This document shows, one piece after another, positions 1 through 8,609 of a stretch of DNA of 64,000 nt. Positions within the stretch are counted from its first letter, which is position 1. Each line of letters opens with the position of its first letter. Under the pieces are notes generated by a model. That model was not told where the DNA came from. It saw only the letters and a list, made by a program, of their open reading frames with translations, and ran no database searches. A program made the translations under genes and the position numbers. Location: positions 186,001 through 250,000 of the forward strand of contig CP053915.1 of the NCBI GenBank assembly GCA_021496925.1, in the 5' to 3' direction. This DNA is from Acidovorax sp. YS12 (lineage in GTDB: Bacteria > Pseudomonadota > Gammaproteobacteria > Burkholderiales > Burkholderiaceae_C).

Positions 1-2
1 CC

Positions 3-1571
3 CAGCTCATCGCACGGCGCGTGCGCGAGACCCATGTGTATTGCGAGGTGCACCCTTGCGACGTGAGTAGCGAGTGGGTGCGCGCCTTCGCGGCCGACGG
101 CAAGCTCAAGGGCGTGATCCTGTCGGGTAGCCATGCCAGCGTGTACGAGGTGGACGACCGCGCCCCCGACGCCGTGTTCGGGCTCGGCATCCCCGTGCTG
201 GGCATTTGCTACGGCATGCAGACCATGGCCACGCAGCTCGGCGGCAAGGTCGAGGGCTCCAGCAGCCGCGAATTCGGCTATGCCGAAGTGCGCGCCCATG
301 GCCATACCGCATTGCTGCAGGGCATCGAGGACTTCGCCACGGCCGAGGGCCACGGCATGCTCAAGGTCTGGATGAGCCATGGCGACAAGGTCACCGTGCT
401 GCCCCCGGGCTTCAAGGTCATGGCGTCCACGCCGTCCTGCCCCATCGCCGGCATGGCGGATGAGTCGCGCCGTTTCTACGCGGTGCAGTTCCATCCCGAA
501 GTCACGCACACCGTGCAGGGCGCCGCCATGCTCGGCCGCTTCGTGCGCGAGATCTGCGGCGCCAAGGCCGACTGGATCATGGGCGACTACATCGAGGAAG
601 CCGTCGCCAGGATCCGCGAGCAGGTGGGTGATGAGGAAGTGATCCTCGGCCTGTCGGGCGGCGTGGATTCGTCGGTGGCTGCGGCGCTGATCCACCGCGC
701 CATCGGCGACCAGCTCACCTGCGTTTTCGTGGACCACGGCCTGCTGCGACTTCATGAGGGCGACATGGTCATGGAGATGTTCGAGGGCAAGCTGCACGCC
801 AAGGTGGTGCGTGTCGATGCGTCCGAACTGTTCCTGGGCGAACTGGCGGGCGTGTCGGAGCCCGAGCAGAAGCGCAAGATCATCGGCCGCCTGTTCGTCG
901 ACGTGTTCAAGGCCGAGGCCGGGAAGCTCAAGGCCAGCGGCCAGGGCCACAAGGGCGCGACCTTTCTGGCGCAAGGCACGATCTACCCCGACGTGATCGA
1001 ATCGGGCGGCGCCAAGAGCAAGAAGGCCGTTACCATCAAGAGCCACCACAACGTGGGAGGCCTGCCCGAGCAGCTTGGCCTGAAGCTGCTGGAGCCGCTG
1101 CGCGACCTGTTCAAGGACGAAGTGCGCGAGCTGGGCGTGGCGCTGGGTCTGCCCCGCAACATGGTCTACCGCCATCCGTTCCCCGGGCCGGGCCTGGGGG
1201 TGCGCATTCTGGGTGAAGTGAAGAAGGAATACGCCGACCTGCTGCGCCGTGCCGACGCCATCTTCATCGAGGAGCTCACCCGCTGGACCGACGAACAGAC
1301 CGGCAAGAGCTGGTACGACCTGACCAGCCAGGCCTTCACCGTGTTCCTGCCGGTCAAGAGCGTGGGCGTGATGGGCGACGGCCGTACCTACGACTATGTG
1401 GTGGCCCTGCGTGCAGTGCAGACCAGCGATTTCATGACCGCCGACTGGGCCGAATTGCCCTACGGGCTACTGAAAAAAGTGTCGGGTCGCATCATCAACG
1501 AAGTGCGCGGCATCAACCGTGTGACCTACGACGTGTCGAGCAAACCGCCAGCCACCATTGAGTGGGAGTGA
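3..1571 (+). CDS. guaA: GMP synthase (glutamine-hydrolysing), 5' end cut by window
   Basis: Converts XMP to GMP using glutamine and ATP, the last step of guanine nucleotide synthesis in the cytosol. The reading frame is open from base 3 and already reads QLIARRVRETH, so roughly the first 15 residues lie upstream. The N-terminal class I glutamine amidotransferase domain shows the nucleophile motif GICYGMQ and the His-Glu of QFHPEV. The ATP-pyrophosphatase domain follows with the P-loop SGGVDSS, and the C-terminal dimerisation domain ends in the conserved TIEWE. Its last codons contain the core att sequence of the ICE that starts here. The gene appears intact, so integration restored the 3' end. 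Identification is certain. Confidence 0.98.
   Translation, partial: QLIARRVRETHVYCEVHPCDVSSEWVRAFAADGKLKGVILSGSHASVYEVDDRAPDAVFGLGIPVLGICYGMQTMATQLGGKVEGSSSREFGYAEVRAHGHTALLQGIEDFATAEGHGMLKVWMSHGDKVTVLPPGFKVMASTPSCPIAGMADESRRFYAVQFHPEVTHTVQGAAMLGRFVREICGAKADWIMGDYIEEAVARIREQVGDEEVILGLSGGVDSSVAAALIHRAIGDQLTCVFVDHGLLRLHEGDMVMEMFEGKLHAKVVRVDASELFLGELAGVSEPEQKRKIIGRLFVDVFKAEAGKLKASGQGHKGATFLAQGTIYPDVIESGGAKSKKAVTIKSHHNVGGLPEQLGLKLLEPLRDLFKDEVRELGVALGLPRNMVYRHPFPGPGLGVRILGEVKKEYADLLRRADAIFIEELTRWTDEQTGKSWYDLTSQAFTVFLPVKSVGVMGDGRTYDYVVALRAVQTSDFMTADWAELPYGLLKKVSGRIINEVRGINRVTYDVSSKPPATIEWE
1560..1567 (+). other. attL core of the guaA-targeting ICE
   Basis: GAGTGGGA in the last codons of guaA is repeated at 58260-58267 near the other end of the element (AT[T/C]GAGTGGGA over 11 bases on both sides). 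The 3' end of guaA is a known target of P4-type integrases. I infer this is the left crossover site. Confidence 0.7.
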
Positions 1572-1688
1572 ATTTAGGTCCTTCAAGGACTATCGCCAGC
1601 TATCGATAAGGCTGCTGTAACGTGTTGATTTAAAAAGAAATACGTCGCGGTAACTATCGATGGCTATCGCCGACCAGCAAAAACGGTT

Positions 1689-1845
1689 GACGGTAGAGCT
1701 GACGGTAAGAATTGATGCGCAATTAAGACACTCTCGTTCACTATTAAGACTTTTACCGTCTTTGACGGTAAAAGCCTTCTCGGGAAAGCTTGTTTCATGC
1801 GGCTTTCCGGGCATCAGTGGGTCTCCTGGTCCTTGACGGTAAAAG
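1689..1845 (+). repeat. Left cluster of integrase arm-type repeats (GACGGTA)
   Basis: Five copies of a GACGGTA-based motif lie between attL and the integrase: GACGGTAGAG 1689-1698, GACGGTAAGA 1701-1710, inverted TTTTACCGTC 1751-1760, GACGGTAAAAG 1764-1774 and 1835-1845. Two matching copies sit at the right end (58177-58198). Their clustering at both ends is typical of integrase or excisionase arm sites. No gene is credible in 1572-1872. Confidence 0.65.
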
Positions 1846-1872
1846 CCGTCGCAAAACAGGAGGTAAACCTCG

Positions 1873-3129
1873 ATGCTGACCGACACAGCACTGCGCAATC
1901 TAAAGCCTAAGTCTTTGACTTATAAGGTTTCTGACCGGGACGGGATGTACGTGACGGTATCGCCCGCAAATACCGTCACCTTCCGCTACGACTACCGCCT
2001 CAACGGCCGTCGCGAGACCTTGACCATCGGCCGCTACGGGGCAGGCGGCATTTCGCTGGCAATGGCGCGTGAACTGCTCCTGGAGGCGCGCAAGGCCGTT
2101 CTCCAGGGCGTATCGCCCGCGCTGGAGAAGCAACGCGACAAGCGCCGGGTTCGCGCCATCAAGACCTTCGGCGCGGCGATGGAGACGTACCTCGCCCATA
2201 CGAAATGGGCCGACAGCACCCGTGCCGTGCGCAAGCACATCATCGACCGCGACATCCTGCCGGTCTTCCAGAATCGGCTGCTGACCGAAATCCAGGCCGA
2301 AGACCTTCGGATTCTGTGCAACAAGGTCAAGGAGCGCGGGGCGCCGGCCACTGCGGTTCAGATCCGGGACATCGTGAAGCAGGTCTACGTCTACGCCATC
2401 GCCCACGGTGAAAAGGTGGTCAACCCCGCCGACAGCGTGGGGCCGTCCTCGATCGCCACCTTCGTGCCGAAGGATCGCGCCCTGTCGCCGCTGGAAATCC
2501 GTTTGATGGTGCAGCAGTTGGAGTTCGTGGCGACCTATCCGACCATCAAGCTGGCGCTGCGCCTGATCCTGCTGACGCTGGTGCGCAAGAGCGAACTGAT
2601 CCAGGCCACTTGGGATGAAGTCGATTTCGAGCGCAAGACCTGGACGATTCCGAAGCAGCGAATGAAGGGTCGCAATCCGCACGTCGTCTATCTGTCGCGC
2701 CAGACGCTCGACATCTTCGTGACGCTGCATGCCTGCGCGGCTGGCTCAAAGTTCGTTTTCCCTTCTCGCTACGATGCAGAGCGGTGCATGTCCAATGCGA
2801 CCTTGAACCGCATCACGATGCTCGTGGCAGAAGGCGCCAAGGCCAAAGGTCTGCCGCTACAGCCGTTCACCGTCCACGACCTGCGCCGCACCGGCTCGAC
2901 GCTGCTGAATGAGATCGGCTTCAACCGCGACTGGATCGAGAAGTGCCTGGCGCACGAAGAGGGGCGTTCCTCGCGCTTGGTCTACAACAAGGCCGAGTAC
3001 GCCGAGCAGCGGCGCCACATGCTGCAAGAGTGGGCCAACCTGGTCGATGCCTGGGGTGGCGGGCAGACCTATGTGCCGAAGCTGATGCCGGAGAACGTGG
3101 TCGTGCCGGCGTTGAGCGCGATCGCGTAG
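1873..3129 (+). CDS. int: Tyrosine recombinase integrase of the ICE (P4 type, guaA-specific)
   Basis: Site-specific recombinase that would integrate and excise the element at the 3' end of guaA. The 418 residues have the usual P4-family layout: an N-terminal DUF4102-like arm-binding domain (about 1-90), a core-binding SAM-like domain (about 100-190) and the catalytic domain. Catalytic residues are visible: R238 (TLVRKSEL), H335 and R338 (HDLRR), H361 (LAHEEG) and nucleophile Y371 (LVYNKAEY). The ATG at 1873 follows AGGAGG at 1859-1864. It reads away from guaA with the arm-type repeats directly upstream. This integrase type differs from that of classical Tn4371, so the element is a mosaic. Confidence 0.95.
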   Translation: MLTDTALRNLKPKSLTYKVSDRDGMYVTVSPANTVTFRYDYRLNGRRETLTIGRYGAGGISLAMARELLLEARKAVLQGVSPALEKQRDKRRVRAIKTFGAAMETYLAHTKWADSTRAVRKHIIDRDILPVFQNRLLTEIQAEDLRILCNKVKERGAPATAVQIRDIVKQVYVYAIAHGEKVVNPADSVGPSSIATFVPKDRALSPLEIRLMVQQLEFVATYPTIKLALRLILLTLVRKSELIQATWDEVDFERKTWTIPKQRMKGRNPHVVYLSRQTLDIFVTLHACAAGSKFVFPSRYDAERCMSNATLNRITMLVAEGAKAKGLPLQPFTVHDLRRTGSTLLNEIGFNRDWIEKCLAHEEGRSSRLVYNKAEYAEQRRHMLQEWANLVDAWGGGQTYVPKLMPENVVVPALSAIA

Positions 3130-3274
3130 GCGGGCCGCATCATGGGTTGCCTTGAATCGGTCTTTGCCGGGTTGCGCAGGGTTTGTTTTTTCGAGGAAGC
3201 GATCACTTTGAGTAATCGAAAACGAGGAAATCTGAACTCCTCGCTGGTCGGCGATACGTGGCCTGATCTTGCCT

Positions 3275-3304
3275 CGACAAGGTTGTCACTTGACAACCTT
3301 GTCG
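3275..3304. promoter_or_regulatory. Perfect 13-bp inverted repeat, likely operator of the 3330 gene pair
   Basis: CGACAAGGTTGTC (3275-3287), spacer ACTT, then GACAACCTTGTCG (3292-3304). A consensus -35 TTGACA (3290-3295) lies inside the right arm, with CATACT (3313-3318) 17 bp further as a candidate -10. An autoregulated promoter fits best. There is no T-run, so it is not a terminator. Confidence 0.6.
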
Positions 3305-3329
3305 ACCATCCTCATACTGGAGGGCACTG

Positions 3330-3629
3330 ATGGCTCGTTCCCCTCATCCGAAGAAAGAGGTCGAGGAAGCTCTCAGGCACGCCGAAGGGCAGGGCTGGCG
3401 CGTCGAAGTCGGCGGCAGCCATGCCTGGGGGCGGATTTACTGCCCGTACAACGATGAGGAATGCCGCTGCGGCGAGTTCTGCATTACCAGTGTGTGGAGC
3501 ACGCCGAAGAACCCCGGAAACCACGCTCGTGCCTTGCGGCGCGTCGTGGACAACTGCACCACGCACCGCAAGGCACGAGGCTTACGATGGTGCCAAGGAG
3601 TAGCGCGATGGAATACACCTTCACCCTGA
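3330..3629 (+). CDS. Small HicA-like putative toxin
   Basis: A 99-residue protein of uncertain function. The N-terminal part (KKEVEEALRHAEGQGWRVE, then GGSHAWGRIYCP) has the helix-strand-strand pattern and the Gly-Ser-His motif seen in HicA-type mRNA interferases, and a Cys pair follows (EECRCGEF). GGAGGG at 3319-3324 supports the ATG. It overlaps the next gene by 22 bases, and a perfect inverted repeat sits just upstream, as expected for an autoregulated toxin-antitoxin operon. The toxin call is inference; the last 20 residues may only be read-through into the overlap. Confidence 0.5.
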   Translation: MARSPHPKKEVEEALRHAEGQGWRVEVGGSHAWGRIYCPYNDEECRCGEFCITSVWSTPKNPGNHARALRRVVDNCTTHRKARGLRWCQGVARWNTPSP

Positions 3630-4132
3630 AATACCAGCTTGCCGACGACGACCGCGACACGGATGCGCTGGTGGAGCGTCTGGGCGAAGCCGGCTGCGAC
3701 GATGCCTTGGTCGGCATCGGGCAGCCGGGGCGCCTGGCGCTGGAGTTCACCCGCGAGGCGGCCGATGCGGATGACGCGGTGCGTAGTGCGCTGGCCGATG
3801 TGCGCCGTGCCGTGCCGTCGGCCAGGCTGATCGAGGTGGCGCCGGATTTGGTCGGCCTGACCGACGTGGCCGACATCGTAGGCGTGTCGCGGCAGAACAT
3901 GCGCAAGCTGATGCTGGCCCATCCGGGCAGCTTTCCGGCGCCGGTACATGAGGGCAGTGCGTCGATCTGGCATCTGGCGGACGTGCTGGCCTGGTTGCAG
4001 GCCAAGGGCAGTTATGCGCTGGCCAAGGACGTGCTGGAGGTGGCGCGAGTGGCCTTGCAGGTCAATGTGGCGAAGGAAGGCCGGCGTTTGCCGCGCTCGG
4101 CGTCCAAGGAACTGCAAGCCTTGGTCGGATGA
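3608..4132 (+). CDS. DNA-binding partner protein (putative antitoxin)
   Basis: 174 residues. The N-terminal half (MEYTFTLKYQL, two strands and a helix) resembles the small alpha/beta fold of HicB-like proteins. The middle (VGLTDVADIVGVSRQNMRKL, about 81-100) reads as a MerR/AlpA-type helix-turn-helix followed by IWHLADVLAWLQ, the beta-wing seen in excisionase-like domains. AAGGAG at 3595-3600 fixes the ATG at 3608, although the frame is open further upstream. Its pairing with the preceding HicA-like ORF and the inverted repeat at 3275 suggests a self-repressing antitoxin. This is inferred from layout rather than clear homology. Confidence 0.55.
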   Translation: MEYTFTLKYQLADDDRDTDALVERLGEAGCDDALVGIGQPGRLALEFTREAADADDAVRSALADVRRAVPSARLIEVAPDLVGLTDVADIVGVSRQNMRKLMLAHPGSFPAPVHEGSASIWHLADVLAWLQAKGSYALAKDVLEVARVALQVNVAKEGRRLPRSASKELQALVG

Positions 4133-4147
4133 GGAACGTCGCTGGCC

Positions 4148-4531
4148 TCATTTCTCACTCGAACCCGCCTGAACAGGGCGGGTTTTTCGCAGGTGGACAT
4201 CAGGCTTGACGGTGCTGATGCGAGGGGCTTGCTTGCGATCCTCAATCCAGGCCTCTACCTCGGCCAGGTCCCACACCACGCAGCGCGGCGTCAGATTGAA
4301 ACGCCGTGGGAACTCGCCGCGACGCTCCATTTCGTAGATCGTCGTTTCGGCCAAGGGGACGATCTGCCGCAACTCATGCCGGCGAATGGTGCGCCGAAAT
4401 GGCAGAACGCCGTGCTTCGGGAACTGCGGGAGATCGCCGTAGGCGTTCGAGCCGGGTATGGGGAGGGCGGACGACGAGTGCATCTCGGTGCTGTTGTCTC
4501 GGCCTATTTTCCCTGCCGGGTTATTCTCCAT
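4148..4531 (-). CDS. alpA: AlpA-family helix-turn-helix regulator (putative excisionase regulator)
   Basis: 127 residues. The central block (about 60-105: LRQIVPLAETTIYEMERRG, then EFPRRFNLTPRCVVW and DLAEVEAWIEDR) is the phage AlpA domain, a winged helix used by P4-like islands to control the integrase or excision. I chose the ATG at 4531 because GGAG lies 8 bases upstream; the frame continues open to 4594. It sits convergent to the integrase cluster. A closely similar fragment survives at 60040-60181 outside the ICE, which suggests a second related island once occupied this locus. Confidence 0.85.
   Translation of the reverse strand: MENNPAGKIGRDNSTEMHSSSALPIPGSNAYGDLPQFPKHGVLPFRRTIRRHELRQIVPLAETTIYEMERRGEFPRRFNLTPRCVVWDLAEVEAWIEDRKQAPRISTVKPDVHLRKTRPVQAGSSEK
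4162..4187 (+). terminator. Rho-independent terminator
   Basis: AACCCGCC (4162-4169) pairs with GGCGGGTT (4177-4184) and is followed by a T-run. It lies 30 bases after the 3608 gene and inside the 3' coding end of the convergent AlpA-like gene. Confidence 0.75.
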
Positions 4532-4667
4532 GTCGAACTCCGTGGTTGTTCGGCGATATGGCTTGCCACCGCATGACGATATGGTGGCTTTCAATGGCTA
4601 TCGCGGAAACTCACTGGAGCGTAGAGAGGCGTACTGAAGACAAGTAGCCAAGGACAAGGGGGAGAGT

Positions 4668-4703
4668 ATGGCGACGAACAGAGGCAGCTGGGAGAACTCA
4701 TGA
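4668..4703 (+). CDS. Possible 11-residue leader peptide ahead of the HEPN gene
   Basis: MATNRGSWENS, preceded by GGGGGAGAG (4657-4665) and ending in an ATGA overlap with the start of the next gene. This could be a translationally coupled leader, or chance. No homology can be judged at this length. Confidence 0.25.
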   Translation: MATNRGSWENS

Positions 4704-5515
4704 CACGTATTCCACCGTTCAGCTCGCAGCATCTTGAAGCCGCGTGCCGCGTGCTCGCCGACACCGAGCGCGGCCTGAGCGGCACGCAGATCGAGCGACT
4801 GTTGCAAGAAATCGAGATTACCGACACTTCGCCCGGCATGACCAAGTGGAAGCGGTTGTTCAATGCGCTGGCCGGCACGCAGAACCACCACCAGATCGGC
4901 AACCATCTCATCATGTTCATCAACCGTGCGATGAACCCGGTGAACTACGCCCGTGACCCAGCGACGTTCGCCTGGCGGCGCGACGAACTCAATGTCGTCC
5001 TTGCCTTCTCCGGTTTCTACGTGCGCGACGACGGCAAGGTCGCGCACGCCGACAAGGCCACGACTCTTGATGCCGCGCGCGCACGAGCTGGACGACTCAA
5101 GGCCGCGCTAGAAAGCCGTGTCGTCCACGCGGAAGTGCTGAACTATTGCCGCGCCGAGTTGCTGGACGAAAACTATTTCCATGCCGTGTTTGAGGCAACC
5201 AAAGGAGTTGCGGAACGGATTCGGCTGCTGTCGGGCCTGAACGGCGATGGCGCGGACTTGGTGAACAAGGCATTCGCAGGCCAGCAACCTGTTCTCGCCT
5301 TGGGACCACTCGCCACCGAGTCCGAAAAGAGCGAGCAGAAAGGCTTTGCTAACCTTCTGATCGGCCTGTTTGGTGCCGTGCGCAATCCGCTGGCCCATGC
5401 ACCCAAGACGAATTGGCCCATGTCCGAACAGGACGCACTGGACATCCTGACGCTGGTGTCGCTGATTCACCGCAAGCTGGATGGCACCACGAAATTAGCA
5501 ACCGTATCGTCGTAA
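4700..5515 (+). CDS. TIGR02391-like HEPN protein, putative abortive-infection RNase
   Basis: 271 residues resembling the TIGR02391 (Hypoth_Ymh) family. Near the C-terminus it carries RNPLAH (R228 to H233), the R-x4-H signature of HEPN RNase active sites, within GLFGAVRNPLAH. The N-terminal half is helical with a winged-helix look (HLEAACRVLADTERGLSGTQ). HEPN proteins of this type are found in many phage-defence and toxin-antitoxin systems. It is followed 13 bases later by a nuclease-like gene, so the pair probably works together. GGGAG at 4690-4694 supports the ATG. RNase function is predicted from the motif only. Confidence 0.7.
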   Translation: MTRIPPFSSQHLEAACRVLADTERGLSGTQIERLLQEIEITDTSPGMTKWKRLFNALAGTQNHHQIGNHLIMFINRAMNPVNYARDPATFAWRRDELNVVLAFSGFYVRDDGKVAHADKATTLDAARARAGRLKAALESRVVHAEVLNYCRAELLDENYFHAVFEATKGVAERIRLLSGLNGDGADLVNKAFAGQQPVLALGPLATESEKSEQKGFANLLIGLFGAVRNPLAHAPKTNWPMSEQDALDILTLVSLIHRKLDGTTKLATVSS

Positions 5516-5528
5516 GGGAAAACCAAGA

Positions 5529-6812
5529 ATGGACGAGGCGATCGTTGTCTTCTCCCGGAAAGGGATCTTTCAGACCACGATCGCTGCACGCGACGTTCGC
5601 AGCCGGGAACATGCACGCAAGCTGTGGCCCCTGGTATCACCCGATGCATCACGGCAGATGGTGACATGGGTCAGCCCTTCGTTTGAGGGCAGGAAACTGC
5701 GTCGGCGATCCCATTTCCGAGTGCTTCCCACCCAGCACACCTTCAACCCCAAAGCGCACTTCGAAGATGAAGAAGTCCATCGGTGGCGCGCTGTCCAGGA
5801 AAGTCCCGAGCACCGGCGGGCGAAAGAACTTGTCGCGGCCGAACTCTCCCGACGCTTGAATGCCGGGCTTGCGATGCCCTGGGCGTTCAAGGATGCGGAT
5901 GCGTCGGACTATCCGCTGGAAGGCAATTTGTTGCTCGGCGCCGACCAAGTGGCAACCGAACACCCCTTAGAGACGCCGTTCGGCAGCAAATTCCGGCTCG
6001 ACATTGCCGTGCTCGGCCCGCCGGTCCAGGCTGAGCCGATGGTGCTGGGTGGCGTTGAAATCGAACTCGGCCACGCCTTCGACGGGCGCAAGGCCCTGAT
6101 CGGGAAGTCGCTCGGATTCCCGCTGATCTCCATCGACATCACCGAGATGATGCTGGACGAACTCACGCCCGAGTGGGCTCAGCAGGTATTGATCGCGACC
6201 ACGCGGAGCCACGAGCAAGGACGCCGGCAGACCTACATCTATCTCCACGACCTGCTGTACCCCCTCTACGCTCAACTGCCGGCGTTTCTGGATGACGAGC
6301 AACGCCATCAGTTTCTTGTGTTTGCCGACGATGAGACCTTGAAGAAGTTGGTGCGCTGGATGAACCTGCTCGCCGAAAAGCTGGAGTACCCGAAGGGTAC
6401 GGTCGCCGTTGTCCTGGTCAACGGCAAGAACGAGCAGTCCCGCAAGATGCTTGAACGTGCGGGGCAGGTCGTTGGCCCCGACTGGAGTGAGTTCAACGCC
6501 CAGCGATGCCTACGGCTGACCCTACCGCGTCCCGGAGGCCCGGCGGACCTCCAGGCCCATCGCTTCCACATGACGATGGCGCGCATCCTGCTGTCGCACA
6601 CAGATGCGCTCGTTGGCTACAAGTATTGCAACGGTGTGGACAACAATCACCCCGAAGAGGACGTATGGGTGGCGCATCGCTGGATCGCCGATCTGAAAAC
6701 CCATACCCAGCATCGCGTATTGCCGAAACGGCTGGCCGAACCGATCAACAGGCTGATCGCCGTGGTTTCGAACCTGCATCGCAATCACGTGGCGGCCAGC
6801 CACGAGACTTGA
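5529..6812 (+). CDS. CoiA-like PD-(D/E)XK nuclease-fold protein
   Basis: 427 residues, not a family I can name with certainty. The region from about 90 to 205 looks like the CoiA/PD-(D/E)XK core: ESPEHRRAKELVAAEL (helix, E94), then RLDIAVL (D158), GGVEIELGH (E177, E179) and FPLISIDIT. A C-terminal helical region of about 200 residues is of unknown role. It is transcribed 13 bases after the HEPN gene and AGGGA precedes the ATG. A nuclease next to a HEPN RNase suggests a two-gene defence unit. No helicase or methylase accompanies it. Confidence 0.6.
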   Translation: MDEAIVVFSRKGIFQTTIAARDVRSREHARKLWPLVSPDASRQMVTWVSPSFEGRKLRRRSHFRVLPTQHTFNPKAHFEDEEVHRWRAVQESPEHRRAKELVAAELSRRLNAGLAMPWAFKDADASDYPLEGNLLLGADQVATEHPLETPFGSKFRLDIAVLGPPVQAEPMVLGGVEIELGHAFDGRKALIGKSLGFPLISIDITEMMLDELTPEWAQQVLIATTRSHEQGRRQTYIYLHDLLYPLYAQLPAFLDDEQRHQFLVFADDETLKKLVRWMNLLAEKLEYPKGTVAVVLVNGKNEQSRKMLERAGQVVGPDWSEFNAQRCLRLTLPRPGGPADLQAHRFHMTMARILLSHTDALVGYKYCNGVDNNHPEEDVWVAHRWIADLKTHTQHRVLPKRLAEPINRLIAVVSNLHRNHVAASHET

Positions 6813-6895
6813 CCATCCCCTGTCGAAAGTTAGCCGATAGGCCAACATTCCTGCGGAGTTGCGCGCCTATGCCTATCTGCAGAGTGCGTTGAATC

Positions 6896-7684
6896 TTAGT
6901 CCGCAGTCGGTTTTGCAGGCTTTTTTCTCGGGGCCGAAGAAGACAAAGACGGCAAGCACTCGAACAGGCGTTCCGCATAAACGAACCCCATCCGCCTGAC
7001 TGCGCCCTGATCGAAGTACAGCAGCCAAGCAGCAAGCAAGGCCAACGAAATGAGCAACGTCAGGCCTGCGGCAAGCCCCGGATCGGCAAGGTGCATTGGG
7101 TCAAAATGGGGTGGGACTACCTGCAGAACCTTCGCAATCAGCAATCCGTAGATGATCCCCAGGATGCACGACACGATACCGACGGGCTTCATCGCCAGCA
7201 TATTGCGGTGAAACCCATAGGCAATGTTCTCTTTCAGCAAGAGCTGCTTGTTGGAGCGCGTGAGTTCACGAAGCCGCTTGGTGGCGCCAACGTAGATGTC
7301 GTCCGCCTTGTCGGGGTTCTCTGACTCTTCTTCTGCTGTTGGCATGGTGATACCCAGCTTGGCCGTGATCGCCGCGTGATAACGCTCTTTGCTGACACCA
7401 TCGAGAAACTTGTCGCGATGGCGCAGAGCGATGGTCGTGGGCATGCCGCCCCACTTTGCAACCAGCATCTCTTCAAGCTGTTTCCCGCGCCCGCGGGCGA
7501 CGCTCGCCAGCGCATAGATGGCGCCGCAGCCACCAAGCAGGCCGATCACACCTGTAAGCACGGGATGCTTTGCCCCGTAGACACACAGAAGCGGCACCAG
7601 CACCGGTAGGGCCACAAGAAGTCCGGGGACTACACGCGCTTTGCGCTCGTAGGGATCCTTGACCAGCTCAAAAAAGGTTGTCAT
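6896..7684 (-). CDS. Four-helix membrane protein, candidate effector
   Basis: 262 residues. Hydrophobic segments lie at about 20-40, 43-64, 168-190 and 205-226, with a soluble loop of about 100 residues between the second and third (AEEESENPDKADDIYVGATK). The tail is Lys/Pro rich. I recognise no family. It starts 6 bases after the stop of the WYL regulator and is co-directional with it, so the two should form one transcript diverging from the E2-E1-JAB operon. By analogy with CBASS-type systems, a membrane protein in such a locus may be the toxic effector. That role is inference. Confidence 0.6.
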   Translation of the reverse strand: MTTFFELVKDPYERKARVVPGLLVALPVLVPLLCVYGAKHPVLTGVIGLLGGCGAIYALASVARGRGKQLEEMLVAKWGGMPTTIALRHRDKFLDGVSKERYHAAITAKLGITMPTAEEESENPDKADDIYVGATKRLRELTRSNKQLLLKENIAYGFHRNMLAMKPVGIVSCILGIIYGLLIAKVLQVVPPHFDPMHLADPGLAAGLTLLISLALLAAWLLYFDQGAVRRMGFVYAERLFECLPSLSSSAPRKKPAKPTAD

Positions 7685-7690
7685 GTGAAG

Positions 7691-8593
7691 TCAGGCCTGT
7701 GCCGTCAAGGCATCGATATAGGGTTGGATTTCATCGCGATTTTTCAGCGTGATCTGCTGCGCGAGAGGGTCTGGCGCTTCCTTGGTATGCAAACCCAGAC
7801 GCCTCAGCGTGTAGTACAGAAACGCTTGGCGGCATGGAAGTTTGACCTGTCCGTCTTCCATGCCGTAATCCAGCTCCAAGACTCGCTTCTTGGCTGGGGG
7901 TAAATCAGGGTGCGGCGCAAGGACCAGCATCAGCACAGTATGCCAATGCGCATCCTGGCTGAAGTCAACTTGGCTCAGCTCGAAACCGTCGATGCGCAGG
8001 ATTCGGGCGAGAACGAAATCGCTGAAGCGCTGGCGCTTGTGGCAAAACGCGCGCACGTGCCAGCGAAAACCGTCGTTGCCAAGGGCGTGCGGTGACAGCA
8101 GGCGAATCGATTCGTCCAGGGACGTCATGGACTGGTAGCTCACCCGAATGGCTTCTCGCTGCCGGATTGCCCGAACCACCGCTTCGACGGTCTGCTCATT
8201 GATCGTGCGCCAAGGGGAAGGTGCCCAATCCCTCTCTGGCGCAGAGCCGATGAAGCTGGCAGCCGGTTCAACAACCCCCATCTTGGTTGCAAGCAACTCT
8301 GCCAGATAGCGCTGTGCCGAGCTTCGTTGATACAGCGGCTGGAAGCCCGGCGCAGCCGTGTAGGTCCTGGAGCTGCGGTCGTAGACCAAATTGCCCGGCG
8401 CCAACTCTGTGTACTTGGCAATGTCCAGTGAAGCCTGGGGAACAGAGATGCCGAAGTGCTCAGTGAGATCCATTCGATTGATGCGCCGCTCCCAGCGCAA
8501 ACGGAAATCGATGAATTGAAGTCTGCTCTCCAGCCCCCAACTTAATCCCTTGGGTTCAGCGGGCTCGGCGGCAGTGACAGGGGACTCTTGCAT
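7691..8593 (-). CDS. WYL-domain transcriptional regulator (CapW/BrxR-like)
   Basis: 300 residues in three parts. A winged helix-turn-helix spans about 15-90 (RMDLTEHFGISVPQASLD), a WYL domain about 135-200 (IRVSYQSM, then RWHVRAFCHK) and a C-terminal WCX-like region follows. This is the architecture of the BrxR/CapW family, dimeric repressors that sit beside BREX, CBASS and other defence operons. A TTG lies one codon upstream of the ATG at 8593; ATG is preferred. The gene diverges from the MBL/E2-E1-JAB operon. The 89-bp gap holds nested inverted repeats that are good operator candidates. Confidence 0.85.
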   Translation of the reverse strand: MQESPVTAAEPAEPKGLSWGLESRLQFIDFRLRWERRINRMDLTEHFGISVPQASLDIAKYTELAPGNLVYDRSSRTYTAAPGFQPLYQRSSAQRYLAELLATKMGVVEPAASFIGSAPERDWAPSPWRTINEQTVEAVVRAIRQREAIRVSYQSMTSLDESIRLLSPHALGNDGFRWHVRAFCHKRQRFSDFVLARILRIDGFELSQVDFSQDAHWHTVLMLVLAPHPDLPPAKKRVLELDYGMEDGQVKLPCRQAFLYYTLRRLGLHTKEAPDPLAQQITLKNRDEIQPYIDALTAQA

Positions 8594-8609
8594 CAATAGC
8601 GCCTAAAAA

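Noticed and set aside
1590..1898. 102-residue minus-strand ORF over attL and the integrase start
   Set aside because: It spans the arm-type repeats and the integrase ribosome site and resembles nothing known.
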